Both the position numbers and the translations under genes were made by a program. The notes beneath the pieces are model-generated. The model worked only from the letters and a program-made list of their open reading frames with translations, made no database searches and had not been told where the DNA came from. A stretch of 44,136 nucleotides of DNA, from assembly GCA_031382085.1 (NCBI GenBank), contig JANMYM010000003.1:1-44136 (forward strand), given 5' to 3'. The DNA is from UBA964 sp031382085. GTDB taxonomy: Bacteria; Pseudomonadota; Gammaproteobacteria; Steroidobacterales; Steroidobacteraceae. Shown here one piece after another: positions 28,956-37,546 of this stretch (positions are counted from its first letter, which is position 1; each line of letters opens with the position of its first letter).

Positions 28956-30005
28956 TTATTCGCCCTTCCCTGTTTTTCCGGAGGCCGCGAACTCGCTCAA
29001 TTCACGATTGAACCGCGCAGGACTCTCAATGAAGACGGAGTGCCCGTCCGTAGGATACATAGTAAGACGCGCTTGCGGCAGCAGTGCGACCAGTTGTCGA
29101 CCATCCGCCTCGCGCGCACTGGCGTCCTTGCCTCCGATCATGACAAGCATTGGCAGGTTCTGAAGAACCGGAATCAGATCCGTGTTGTCGAACGGTTGCA
29201 TGTACATGCCGACACGCGCGGTCTGCGGCAGCAGCAAGCTCATCGCGGCGGCTCGCTCAATCCATGGCGCCGGCATCGCGTGGGCCGTCAGGTACGTCGC
29301 CATCGCATGCGCTGCGCGCCACTTCCGATCGAGGTCCGCGCTCGCCAAATCGTCACGAAGACGCACAAATTTGGGGTCAGGTGGTGGCGGCGGCTGGCGC
29401 GCATCAGGCTTGATCAAGCCGCCGTAGGCCCCCGTCAAAACGATACCGCCGACGCCCTGCGTTCCGTGCACACGCACGTAGTCGAGGACCACCAGCGTGC
29501 CGTAAGACCAGCCGACTAACAAGGGAGCGCGCAGTTCGAGGCCGCGGATCACGCTGTCCAGATCGGCGGCCCAGATTGCCCGGTCGGAATACGCCTCCGA
29601 ATTCCAGGGCTTGCCCGAATTCCCATGGCCCCGCAAATCAAAGGCCACCAGGAAAAAATTCCGCCGCAGCGATGAGCGCAGTTGATTCTCAAAGGCGAGA
29701 TAGCTCTGCCCGATGCCGTGAACGAAGACAATGGGGCGAGCGGCCCGATCGCCCGTCGTCACGACATTGAGCGGCACACCAGCGGCGCCCGCAACAGTTC
29801 TGAACTCGTAGGCAGGCTCTGCTGCGAAGGCCGCGCGCGGTGCTAACAAAGCCAGGAAGATCCATGCCGCAAGAGCCGTCACACCTCGGCCGCCTCGGAC
29901 CCACTGCGCATGATGTCTGGTTCTGGCTGAAACTTTGCCTGTACCGTTGACGACCGCGACCCAGACAGCATCTGAAAAAGTATTGCGAAACATTGTCAGA
30001 AACAT
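28956..30005 (-). CDS. Secreted alpha/beta hydrolase 2
   Basis: A 349-residue product with a hydrophobic signal region ALAAWIFLALLAPRAAFA at about residues 44-61. The alpha/beta hydrolase motifs are IVFVHGIGQSYLAFENQL, VAFDLRGHGNSGKP, the nucleophile Ser in LLVGWSYGTLVVLD and a C-terminal His in PTDGHSVFIES. A proline run (QPPPPPDPKF) lies before the cap region. The start is ATG 30005 or the next ATG at 29993; the signal sequence begins unusually far from either, so the start is uncertain. It is the first gene of the minus-strand operon that runs to 24720. Confidence 0.85.
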   Translation of the reverse strand: MFLTMFRNTFSDAVWVAVVNGTGKVSARTRHHAQWVRGGRGVTALAAWIFLALLAPRAAFAAEPAYEFRTVAGAAGVPLNVVTTGDRAARPIVFVHGIGQSYLAFENQLRSSLRRNFFLVAFDLRGHGNSGKPWNSEAYSDRAIWAADLDSVIRGLELRAPLLVGWSYGTLVVLDYVRVHGTQGVGGIVLTGAYGGLIKPDARQPPPPPDPKFVRLRDDLASADLDRKWRAAHAMATYLTAHAMPAPWIERAAAMSLLLPQTARVGMYMQPFDNTDLIPVLQNLPMLVMIGGKDASAREADGRQLVALLPQARLTMYPTDGHSVFIESPARFNRELSEFAASGKTGKGE

Positions 30006-30063
30006 ACTACAACCTATTGTTTTTTATAATAATAAATAGAATCTTTATAGCGACGTCCAATCG
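30006..30063. other. AT-rich gap upstream of hydrolase 2
   Basis: The 58-bp stretch between the hydrolase 2 start and the LysR stop is strikingly AT-rich for this window, with a run such as TTTTTTATAATAATAAATAG. It may carry the promoter of the minus-strand operon. I do not see clear -35/-10 boxes at standard spacing. Confidence 0.35.
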
Positions 30064-30969
30064 TCAGCACGCCGGCAGAGCGGCGCAGGCGCGACGCAGA
30101 CTGTCGATTAGAAACTGCACTGGCGGGCGCAGGACAGCACCACGACGGCGAATAACACCCGCTTGCCTCCGAATTGGCGGTTGCCCAAGATCGAGCCGGC
30201 ACAATTCGCCAACGCGTACCGCTGCCGCGATCCGATGGTCGGGCAGCACGGTCACAAACTGCCCGGTTCGTGCCAAGGCGTCTATCAATGCCAGGGAATT
30301 GGTCTTGATTGAATTGCGCGGCGGTGTGAGCTCAACTGCGACAAAGAATTTCTCGAGAAATTCCACCATATGGGGTTGATTGACCACCACCCAGCGGGAC
30401 TCGCTGAGGCTCTTGCGGTCAACCTCGCCCGGGCGAGCTAACGGATGCGCCCGCCCCACGACCACTGAGGAGGATATTTCCACCATGGGATCCAGAACGA
30501 GGTTGTCGGCGATTTTGGTATGCGGGAAATTCGCGAATACCAGGTCCAGCTTGCCGATCGTCAACTGCTCGACCAGGTCTTCAAACAGACCCTCAACGAT
30601 TTCCAGCGCCAGACCTGGATAGGTTTTCGCGATACTCGCTATCGACGAATCGAGAATGTGGTCCGAAAACATGGCTGCGGTACCTATGGCGATGCTTCCC
30701 GCCCAGCCGGCTTCTGCGGCTGCCGTATCACGCTTGGCCAATTGCAGGCCGTTAATCAATTGCCTGGCATGCTCATAAAAGGCTGTGCCGGCTGGCGTCG
30801 GAATCACACCGCGCGGCAAGCGTTCCAGCAATTGCACCCCGAGTCCATCCTCCAGATTTTTAATGCTGCGAGTCAACGCTGGCTGGCTTAACGCGACAAC
30901 AGTCGCGGCAACGGACAGATTGCCCGCTTCCACAACTGCCACAAAGTGTTTGAGTTGCCTCAACTCCAC
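30064..30969 (-). CDS. LysR-family transcriptional regulator
   Basis: The start is GTG 30969 (VELRQLKHFVAVVEAGNLSV), the standard LysR N-terminus, with GGAGG-like purines just upstream. The protein has 301 residues. The winged helix-turn-helix covers about residues 1-60 (SQPALTRSIKNLEDGLGVQL), and the effector domain begins around 90 (GSIAIGTAAMFSDHILDSSI). LysR proteins bind a small-molecule inducer and act on a divergent promoter. Here the divergent gene is the PhyH dioxygenase that heads a 12-kb plus-strand run. A 17-bp palindrome between the two starts is the probable binding site. Confidence 0.92.
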   Translation of the reverse strand: MELRQLKHFVAVVEAGNLSVAATVVALSQPALTRSIKNLEDGLGVQLLERLPRGVIPTPAGTAFYEHARQLINGLQLAKRDTAAAEAGWAGSIAIGTAAMFSDHILDSSIASIAKTYPGLALEIVEGLFEDLVEQLTIGKLDLVFANFPHTKIADNLVLDPMVEISSSVVVGRAHPLARPGEVDRKSLSESRWVVVNQPHMVEFLEKFFVAVELTPPRNSIKTNSLALIDALARTGQFVTVLPDHRIAAAVRVGELCRLDLGQPPIRRQAGVIRRRGAVLRPPVQFLIDSLRRACAALPAC

Positions 30970-31002
30970 CGCTCGCCTCCCCTCCCATGCGCCGACTCTA
31001 TG

Positions 31003-31019
31003 GATACATGAAATGTATC
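31003..31019. promoter_or_regulatory. LysR-type palindrome GATACAT-GAA-ATGTATC
   Basis: A perfect 7-bp inverted repeat around GAA lies between the LysR start (30969) and the dioxygenase start (31063). The inner ATAC-N7-GTAT fits the T-N11-A pattern of LysR boxes. It is the only strong palindrome in this divergent region. Confidence 0.6.
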
Positions 31020-31062
31020 TATTGGCATCGCAGGCCATGGCAATGCTTCAATCTTTCATATC

Positions 31063-32022
31063 ATGGCATTCAATCGACAGCCCATCCGGCCGATTTCGCG
31101 CCTCGACATCGAGACCTACAATCGCGACGGTGTCGTCTGCCTGCGCAACGTCTTGGATCGCGATTGGATCGACAGCCTGCTACCCGCAGCGCGGCGTATT
31201 CTGCTCGACACGGAAGATTTTGGCCTGCTGCCCACCTATCCCGGGCGGTATATGGCGCGGCGCATCCCCGAATTCCGCCGCCTGGTGTTCGAGTCGGCGG
31301 TCGCAGAAGCGGCGGGCCGTGTCATGCAGTCGCAGGAAATCCGGTTTTTTTTCGACGAGATTTTCGCCAAGGCGCCCAATTCGACTGAAAAAACCATTTG
31401 GCATAACGACCGCATGGGGTGGCCCACCCAGGGCAAGATGGTGCCGTCGTTGTGGCTGCCGCTAACAACAATCGTCCCGGACAATTCACTGGAATGCATT
31501 GCTGGCACTCATCGGGACGACAATCGCTATTGGCTGTTTTCACCTAACGCGCGACAGATGACACGGCCTGCTGATCGCCTGAAACATCCTGACGGCGAAG
31601 CGATGCGCGCCGATCCCGGCAAGCAGTTTTTGAAGTGGTCCATGGAACCAGGCGACATGCTGGTGGTTCATCCCTGGACACTGCATTACTCGCATGGCAA
31701 TCCGACGGACGACTGGCGTATTGCCGTGTCGATCCGTGTTTTTGGCGACGATATCCGCTGGGATCCGCGACCCGATTGCGTGAACCTCGCCGGGATCAGT
31801 TTCGATGAGATGATCCAAGGCGAGCGGCCAGCAGGGACGCTGATCCCGCTTTTGTGGAGCACGAACGGCGAACGCGACGGCGATGCACTGTACCCGCGAG
31901 GTTTCGCGGCGAATTGGTCGCGGGCTCGGCGTACAGGCGTAAACGAGTACGATGCCTTTTCCACCGCCTTGCAGAAGCAAAATAAGGAGCCCGATGTCGT
32001 CGAGCCCAACGCCGTCGACTAG
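31063..32022 (+). CDS. Phytanoyl-CoA dioxygenase-family enzyme 2
   Basis: The 319-residue protein shows the PhyH iron-binding pattern: His and Asp in KTIWHNDRMGWP, the distal His in VVHPWTLHYSHGN, and an Arg in the DDWRIAVSIRV segment. It begins LDIETYNRDGVVCLRNVLDR, the usual N-terminal strand of the family. It catalyses hydroxylation with Fe(II), oxygen and 2-oxoglutarate. It is the first gene of the plus-strand run controlled by the LysR promoter region. Its 3' end overlaps the MFS gene by 29 bp. It is distinct in sequence from PhyH enzyme 1. Confidence 0.9.
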   Translation: MAFNRQPIRPISRLDIETYNRDGVVCLRNVLDRDWIDSLLPAARRILLDTEDFGLLPTYPGRYMARRIPEFRRLVFESAVAEAAGRVMQSQEIRFFFDEIFAKAPNSTEKTIWHNDRMGWPTQGKMVPSLWLPLTTIVPDNSLECIAGTHRDDNRYWLFSPNARQMTRPADRLKHPDGEAMRADPGKQFLKWSMEPGDMLVVHPWTLHYSHGNPTDDWRIAVSIRVFGDDIRWDPRPDCVNLAGISFDEMIQGERPAGTLIPLLWSTNGERDGDALYPRGFAANWSRARRTGVNEYDAFSTALQKQNKEPDVVEPNAVD

Positions 32023-33397
32023 CGACGTGGCCAAAACCCGCCGCGCCTATGCAAACTGGGTATTGGCAGTTCTGTGCCTGGCTTCCATCGTCGCCTACAT
32101 CGATCGGCAAATCATCAACCTGCTGGTCGAGCCCATCAAGCGCGACCTGCAGATCTCCGACCTGACCATCAGCTTTATCCAAGGCGCCTCGTTCGCTCTA
32201 TTCTATTCGCTCGCGGCGATTCCTCTGGGCCGGCTGGCCGACGGCCAGAACCGCAAATGGCTGATCATTTTTGGAATTTTCTTCTGGACGCTTGCCTGTG
32301 GCGCGTCCGGACTTGTTAGCTCAGTAACCGCCCTGTTTGTCGCCAGAATGTTCATCGGCGTCGGCGAAGCCACGCTTACACCCGCCGGGTATTCACTGCT
32401 TGCGGACTATTTCACGCGCGAACGCCTTGCCGGTGCTGTTAGCTTTTTCCTCGGTTCCGGGTTTGTCGGTTCGGGCATCGCGCTGATCATCGGCGGCGCC
32501 ATTCTCAGTCAGCTGGATCTGAGCAGGTCGGTTGCTGTCATGGGGCTCGGCGAATTACGCGCGTGGCAGATCGCCTTCCTGGTCGCTGCGGCACCGGGGT
32601 TACTGTGCCTTTTGTTGATGCTGACTGTGCGGGAGCCGGCGCGCACCTCATATGGGCAGGCCGCGCAACCTGGCGAGCTGCCGAGTCTCGGCGCAGTCGC
32701 GCGATTTGTAATGGAACGACGCCGCAGTATCGGCACCATCTTCATGGGCTTCTCGCTATTGGCTGCCCTGAACTTCGGAATCGGCGCCTGGGTTCCGACT
32801 TTCTTCATTCGCACCTACGGAATGCAAGCCAGCGACACGGGCTTCGCATTCGGAATGATTTACATGGTGCTTGGAACCCTGGGCGTGGTGGTCGGCGGCC
32901 GACTGGCCGACTGGCTAACGCAGCGAGGGTACCTCGACGCAAATCTACGCGCGGGAATCATCGCGGGTGGTTGCGCGTTGCCTTTTGTTGTGAGCTTTCC
33001 GTTGGTGCCAACAGCCAGCGTCTCATTATTCCTGCTGGCAATTGCGACGTTTTTCACAACCATGCCGTTCGGTGCCGGCACGGCGGCAATACCCATTCTG
33101 GCGCCGAACCGTATGCGCGCGCAGCTGATGGCACTTTATTTATTGGTGGCCAATTTGCTGGGCCAAGGCTGTGGTCCGACACTGATCGCAGCCCTGACAG
33201 ACTTGTGGTTTCACGATCCCCAGCAGTTGCGCTATTCGCTGGCAATCGCAAGCACAGCGCTGTTAGCAACAGCGCTGGCAGTATTGGTTTATGGACTGCC
33301 GAGCGTGCGACGCGAGATCGCGGCGGTCAATGCGCAAGTCCTGGTGCAATCAGCCGGTGCAATGCAAAACCCTGTGACGTCGAGTACCCCACCATGA
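31994..33397 (+). CDS. MFS transporter 2
   Basis: The start ATG at 31994 is preceded by AATAAGGAGCCCG, a strong ribosome-binding site. A longer frame from 31952 lies within the PhyH gene. The 467-residue protein has about 12 membrane segments with the motif FYSLAAIPLGRLADGQNRKW between segments 2 and 3. The N-terminal NWVLAVLCLASIVAYIDRQI is typical of the Spinster-like/anion-cation symporter groups. It probably moves an acidic or neutral metabolite across the inner membrane. It overlaps the methyltransferase gene by 4 bases (ATGA), so translation is coupled. Confidence 0.9.
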   Translation: MSSSPTPSTSDVAKTRRAYANWVLAVLCLASIVAYIDRQIINLLVEPIKRDLQISDLTISFIQGASFALFYSLAAIPLGRLADGQNRKWLIIFGIFFWTLACGASGLVSSVTALFVARMFIGVGEATLTPAGYSLLADYFTRERLAGAVSFFLGSGFVGSGIALIIGGAILSQLDLSRSVAVMGLGELRAWQIAFLVAAAPGLLCLLLMLTVREPARTSYGQAAQPGELPSLGAVARFVMERRRSIGTIFMGFSLLAALNFGIGAWVPTFFIRTYGMQASDTGFAFGMIYMVLGTLGVVVGGRLADWLTQRGYLDANLRAGIIAGGCALPFVVSFPLVPTASVSLFLLAIATFFTTMPFGAGTAAIPILAPNRMRAQLMALYLLVANLLGQGCGPTLIAALTDLWFHDPQQLRYSLAIASTALLATALAVLVYGLPSVRREIAAVNAQVLVQSAGAMQNPVTSSTPP

Positions 33398-34458
33398 ATC
33401 GAGGCATGACCGGACTATTGCCACGCACGCCGACTTTGGAGGATGAAAGTTATCTTGCCTATTTCGAAACTGTGCGCAATTTCGCGATCGGCACGTTGTT
33501 TCCGGTGGCGGCCCGGCAAATCGAAGGCGCCTGTGCTAACAACGGCAGTGCCGGTCATGGCACTACCATGCCGACCTCCGCATTGCGCAAAACCACCGAC
33601 GCGCTTCCCCTGGTAGGCACCTGGAAGCGCATTATGCGCAGCCAGCAACAAGCGACCTGGCACAAGATTCGCGACTCTCTGTACGCCAATCAAGCGCAGT
33701 ACGAACAGCAGCTTGACGACTCTGAACGACAGCGTCCGAACCGGTTGCATTTTTCCGCGGACTTTCAGGTGCCGGCTTACGCCGCCCTGCCGATCCATTT
33801 GCAACCCGGTGGCTACGTCGGTGACAGCCTTGCCGGATTTGTGTTTCATTTCGGCACCAAGGTGTTCTATCAGGGCGCCAATGACCAGGATGAGTTGCAT
33901 CGAGATGTCGTGCGCATGACCGCGGAGCCCGATGACCGTCGTGTCAGGCGGATTCTCGATCTCGGCTGCTCGATTGGCCAGTGCACCACGGCACTGAAGC
34001 AACGCTGGCCCGATGCCGAGGTGACCGGTCTCGATGTCGCGCTGCCGATGCTACGCTACGGCCATAAACGCGCGACCGATCTGGGCGTAGATGTACATTT
34101 CACACAGGGGCTGGCGGAGGACAGCGGATTGCCGGACGGCAAGTACGATGTGATCCTCGCCTACATACTGTTTCACGAAGTTCCATCAAAACTATTCCGC
34201 CCTATCGTTCGCGAGGTCAAGCGATTACTGCGCCCCGGTGGCACCTTTACGATTGTGGATGCGCCCAATGGCACGCAATTTCCCGCCCCCAATCGCGTGT
34301 GGATGGATTTCGATGCGCAATTCAATTGTGAACCCTACTCACCGGCGTTCGTCGCGACAGATTTTCAGGCTCTGTTAGCCGACGAAGGTCTGCAGGTGAC
34401 CGGATACGGCCCGACTGGCGGCTTCTTGATGCGGACCGCATCCGTCAAGCTGCTGTAA
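33394..34458 (+). CDS. SAM-dependent methyltransferase (class I)
   Basis: The start ATG at 33394 overlaps the MFS stop; a much longer frame from 32563 is only an open shadow over the MFS gene. The 354-residue protein has an unfamiliar N-terminal about 170 residues, then the class I motifs: ILDLGCSIGQCTTALKQRW, VTGLDVALPML, and YDVILAYILFHEVPS followed by LLRPGGTFTIVDAPN. It transfers a methyl group from SAM, but whether to O, N or C is not shown. Its position between a transporter and oxidoreductases suggests it modifies a pathway intermediate. Its stop overlaps the next start by one base (TAATG). Confidence 0.85.
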   Translation: MNRGMTGLLPRTPTLEDESYLAYFETVRNFAIGTLFPVAARQIEGACANNGSAGHGTTMPTSALRKTTDALPLVGTWKRIMRSQQQATWHKIRDSLYANQAQYEQQLDDSERQRPNRLHFSADFQVPAYAALPIHLQPGGYVGDSLAGFVFHFGTKVFYQGANDQDELHRDVVRMTAEPDDRRVRRILDLGCSIGQCTTALKQRWPDAEVTGLDVALPMLRYGHKRATDLGVDVHFTQGLAEDSGLPDGKYDVILAYILFHEVPSKLFRPIVREVKRLLRPGGTFTIVDAPNGTQFPAPNRVWMDFDAQFNCEPYSPAFVATDFQALLADEGLQVTGYGPTGGFLMRTASVKLL

Positions 34459-36017
34459 TGAACGCGCCAGGTGCGCTCGACGCGCTGCTCGCGGATATGG
34501 CCGCCGTGCTCGGAACGCAGGCGTTGCGAACTGACGAGGCCACGCGGCGCCTGTACTCGCAGGACGTGTATCGCGCGGGACATTTGGCGGCGGCGGTTGT
34601 CAGCCCGGACAGCACTCAGCACGTTGCGCTGCTGGTACGTCTGGCGGGTGCCGCTGGGGTTGATCTGTTCGTGCGTGGCGGCGGTATGTCGTACACCGAT
34701 GCCTATTTGCCGACCAGCGAGCGTTCGATCGTGATGGATCTCGCCCGGATGAACCGCATACGCGATGTGAGCGCCAAGGATCTGCACGCCACCGTCGAGG
34801 CTGGGTGCACTTGGGCGGCGTTAGATGAGACTTTGGCCATGCAGGGTTTGCGCGCAATTTTTTGGGGTCCGATGTCGGGACGGCACGCGACAATCGGTGG
34901 CGGCATGTCACAGGGCGCCGCGTCGTTTGGATCAGGCCTGCATGGCACGTCGGCCGCTGCAGCACTTGGCTTCGAAGTGGTACTCGGCGATGGCCGGGTT
35001 TTACAAACCGCACAATTTTTTCGGCACTCGGGCCCTGACCTGACCGGTTTGTTCACCGGCGATGCCGGGGCTTTCGGTATCAAAACCGCCATAACGCTGC
35101 AGCTGGAACCGCGCCCGGCCTTTGGCGCGGGTCTGTCGTTCGCGTTCGACAGTTTTGAACAACTCGTGGGCGGACTGCAGGCAGTCGCACGCTTGAACGT
35201 CGCGACCGAGACTTTCGGCGCCGAAACCGCATTGCTGCGCTCTATTGCCGGACCCGCGAATTTTCGCCAGGATGTTAGAACCGCACTGGCTGTGATCAAT
35301 AACAGCCGTAATCCACTGCGCGGCGGCTGGCAGGTGTTGCGCATAGCGCAACACGGCCGTCGTTTTCTGCCGTCGTCAATGTACACAGTGAGCTTTTTGA
35401 CCGAAGCCCGCGATCGCAGGCGCCTCGCGCTCAACCTGCGCGACATCCGCGCTGCTGCGGAGTCTTTCGGCCGCGAGATTCCAAATACGATGGCCACCGT
35501 GACCCGGGCCACGCCGTTCCCGGACCCACAAGTGCTGGGTCCCGGCGGCAAGCGCCTGCTGCCGTTGCATGGCATTTTCCCCTACTCCCGGGTCGCGGCC
35601 TTTCACGTCGCGCATGCGCAACTGCTCGATCGTGCGCAATCCGAGCTAACACAGTTGGGGATTGAAGTCTTTGTCGTGTACGCGGGTGTCGGCAGTAACG
35701 CGTTGATCTACGAACCGGTCATCTACTGGCAGGATTCCTGGCCCGAACTCCACAAGGCCGTCATGCCCGAGGCTGTACTGCGACAAATGCGGGAGTCGCC
35801 GGCCAACGAAGCTGCGCGGACCCGCGTCGAACGTCTACGCCTCGACATTATCCAACTGATGCACGCGCACGGTGCCGTACACTTGCAGCTGGGCCGCGCC
35901 TACCCTTATCTGCAAGGTCGCGATCCGGCTTTTTCAGAATTAGTCTATGCGGTCAAATCGGCGCTGGATTCAGCACACCGCATCAACCCGGGCGCGCTCG
36001 GCCTGGTGCCTCCCTGA
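34458..36017 (+). CDS. VAO-type FAD-linked oxidoreductase
   Basis: The 519-residue protein has the PCMH-type FAD-binding domain: VDLFVRGGGMSYTDAYLPTS, then SGRHATIGGGMSQGAASFGS and FEVVLGDGRVLQT. The C-terminal cap includes QLGRAYPYLQGRDP and the ending HRINPGALGLVPP, like the NPG tail of 4-cresol dehydrogenase and vanillyl-alcohol oxidase relatives. Such enzymes oxidise benzylic, allylic or hydroxy-acid carbons with a flavin. Whether FAD is covalently bound cannot be told. It is translated from an ATG overlapping the methyltransferase stop and lies in the same run. Confidence 0.9.
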   Translation: MNAPGALDALLADMAAVLGTQALRTDEATRRLYSQDVYRAGHLAAAVVSPDSTQHVALLVRLAGAAGVDLFVRGGGMSYTDAYLPTSERSIVMDLARMNRIRDVSAKDLHATVEAGCTWAALDETLAMQGLRAIFWGPMSGRHATIGGGMSQGAASFGSGLHGTSAAAALGFEVVLGDGRVLQTAQFFRHSGPDLTGLFTGDAGAFGIKTAITLQLEPRPAFGAGLSFAFDSFEQLVGGLQAVARLNVATETFGAETALLRSIAGPANFRQDVRTALAVINNSRNPLRGGWQVLRIAQHGRRFLPSSMYTVSFLTEARDRRRLALNLRDIRAAAESFGREIPNTMATVTRATPFPDPQVLGPGGKRLLPLHGIFPYSRVAAFHVAHAQLLDRAQSELTQLGIEVFVVYAGVGSNALIYEPVIYWQDSWPELHKAVMPEAVLRQMRESPANEAARTRVERLRLDIIQLMHAHGAVHLQLGRAYPYLQGRDPAFSELVYAVKSALDSAHRINPGALGLVPP

Positions 36018-36037
36018 CGCACAGGCCTAACACACAC

Positions 36038-37204
36038 ATGCAAGGCATTCGTATTGGCATCGTAGGCGCAGGCATCGGTGGCCTGAGCGCTGCGCTCGCC
36101 TTGCAGCGCATCGGATTGCAGCCGGTGGTCTTCGAACAAGCGGACGTGTTAGCCGAATTGGGTGCCGGCATTTCGATCACCCCAAACGCCGCGAAAGGCC
36201 TGCAGTACCTTGGACTCGGAGCGGCCTTGGATGAGATTGCGGACCGGCCGCCCCAACAACTATTGCGTCACTATCGCAGCGGCGCGGTGCTGTTAGCCAT
36301 CGACCGCGGCAACACCACCGCGCAATACGGCGCCGAGTACTACCAACTGCATCGCGGCGATCTGCATACGCTCTTGCGGGATGCCGTGCGCGCTCGGGAT
36401 CCTGAAGCCATCCGCACCACGCACCGGCTCACCGTGGTGAACTGCCACAGTCGCGCGCTGACCGCTGAGTTCGCGGCAGCGCCGCCGATAACCCTCGACC
36501 TGCTGATCGGCGCCGACGGACTACGTTCTATTGTGCGGGATCAGGTGTTCGGCCCGCAGCCGCCCAGTTTTGCGGGATTTGTCGCCTGGCGCGGACTGGT
36601 ACGCGCCCCTGCGCTGACAGATGTGGGCTTCGCGCCCGGCTCGGCCGTTTTCACCGGCGGCCAACGACTCTTCGTACGCTATCCCGTCCGCCAGGGTCAG
36701 TGGATGAATTACGTGGCGTTTACACCAACCGGCCAGGCGCAGGCCGAGAGCTGGAGCTCGACTGCCAGCATCGATGAGCTGTTGCCGCAGTTTGAAGATT
36801 TTGCCGATGAAGTTCCGGCCATCATCGCCCGCACCGAGGATCGTCGCTGCGGTCGCTGGGGGCTCTATGCCCGGCCACCGCTGCTACATTGGACCACCGA
36901 CTGCGTCGCCTTGTTAGGCGATGCGGCGCACCCGATGCTGCCATGGTTTGGCCAGGGTGCCGGTGCGGCGATCGAGGATGCCGTGGTCCTGGCGCGCGCC
37001 ATCGCAGCCAGTGTCGATGTCGCGCAGGGCCTCAGTCGCTACGAAAAGGCCCGGCAACCTCGCGTCAATCTGTTGTACTCCGAATCGCAACTGGGCGGCC
37101 AGCGCCTCTTTGTCGATGAGCCCACTCAACTGACGCCAGATACAGTACGCAATGAAGACTCGTTGGGTATTTTTCGTTACGACCCATCCACCGCAGAGAT
37201 CTAA
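36038..37204 (+). CDS. FAD-dependent monooxygenase (salicylate hydroxylase-like)
   Basis: A 388-residue protein with GIVGAGIGGLSAALALQRIG at residues 5-24 (FAD), a central DLLIGADGLRSIVRDQVFG (the DG motif), and CVALLGDAAHPMLPWFGQGA (the GD motif). These define group A flavoprotein monooxygenases, which use NAD(P)H and O2 to hydroxylate aromatic or related ring substrates. The catalytic Arg/Glu layout for ring activation cannot be confirmed by eye. GCCTAACACACAC separates it from the upstream gene by 20 bp, and it ends 3 bp before the RidA gene. Confidence 0.92.
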   Translation: MQGIRIGIVGAGIGGLSAALALQRIGLQPVVFEQADVLAELGAGISITPNAAKGLQYLGLGAALDEIADRPPQQLLRHYRSGAVLLAIDRGNTTAQYGAEYYQLHRGDLHTLLRDAVRARDPEAIRTTHRLTVVNCHSRALTAEFAAAPPITLDLLIGADGLRSIVRDQVFGPQPPSFAGFVAWRGLVRAPALTDVGFAPGSAVFTGGQRLFVRYPVRQGQWMNYVAFTPTGQAQAESWSSTASIDELLPQFEDFADEVPAIIARTEDRRCGRWGLYARPPLLHWTTDCVALLGDAAHPMLPWFGQGAGAAIEDAVVLARAIAASVDVAQGLSRYEKARQPRVNLLYSESQLGGQRLFVDEPTQLTPDTVRNEDSLGIFRYDPSTAEI

Positions 37205-37207
37205 CTC

Positions 37208-37546
37208 ATGGAACATCCCTACAGCTTCGCTTTCGAAAAAAACGGCATTGTCTATATATCCGGCGCAACAACCATCAACTACGAAACCCATCAACCCATC
37301 CCGGGCCGGCGCGAAGCGCTGGATGCCGCGCTGAATGAAGTCGAGCGCCGCCTGGGCACGGTCGGCCTCAATCTCTCGCACGTCGTCAAGGTCACCTATT
37401 ACCTGATTGATATCAGCCTGCGCGCCGAAGCGAACCAGCAGTTCGAGGCACGCTTTCAGCAACCGCGCCCGGCACGCACCGTGTTAGGTGTGTCCGCTAT
37501 CCCCTACAACGGACAGGCGGTGATTGACGTCATCGCGCATCGCTGA
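37208..37546 (+). CDS. RidA-family protein
   Basis: The 112-residue protein is a short RidA/YjgF member: NGIVYISGATTINYE at the N-terminus, then LNLSHVVKVTYYLIDISLRA and PARTVLGVSAIPYNGQAVI at the end. RidA proteins hydrolyse reactive enamine/imine intermediates; others in catabolic operons act as deaminases of small amino acids. Its presence suggests a nitrogen-containing or imine intermediate in the pathway, consistent with the flavin amine oxidase in region 3. It ends TGA at 37544, inside the likely CTG start of the GMC gene. Confidence 0.92.
   Translation: MEHPYSFAFEKNGIVYISGATTINYETHQPIPGRREALDAALNEVERRLGTVGLNLSHVVKVTYYLIDISLRAEANQQFEARFQQPRPARTVLGVSAIPYNGQAVIDVIAHR

Noticed and set aside
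32563..33393. A 277-codon extension upstream of the methyltransferase
   Set aside because: It overlaps the MFS gene in another frame and resembles no protein. The ATG at 33394 overlapping the MFS stop is the natural start.
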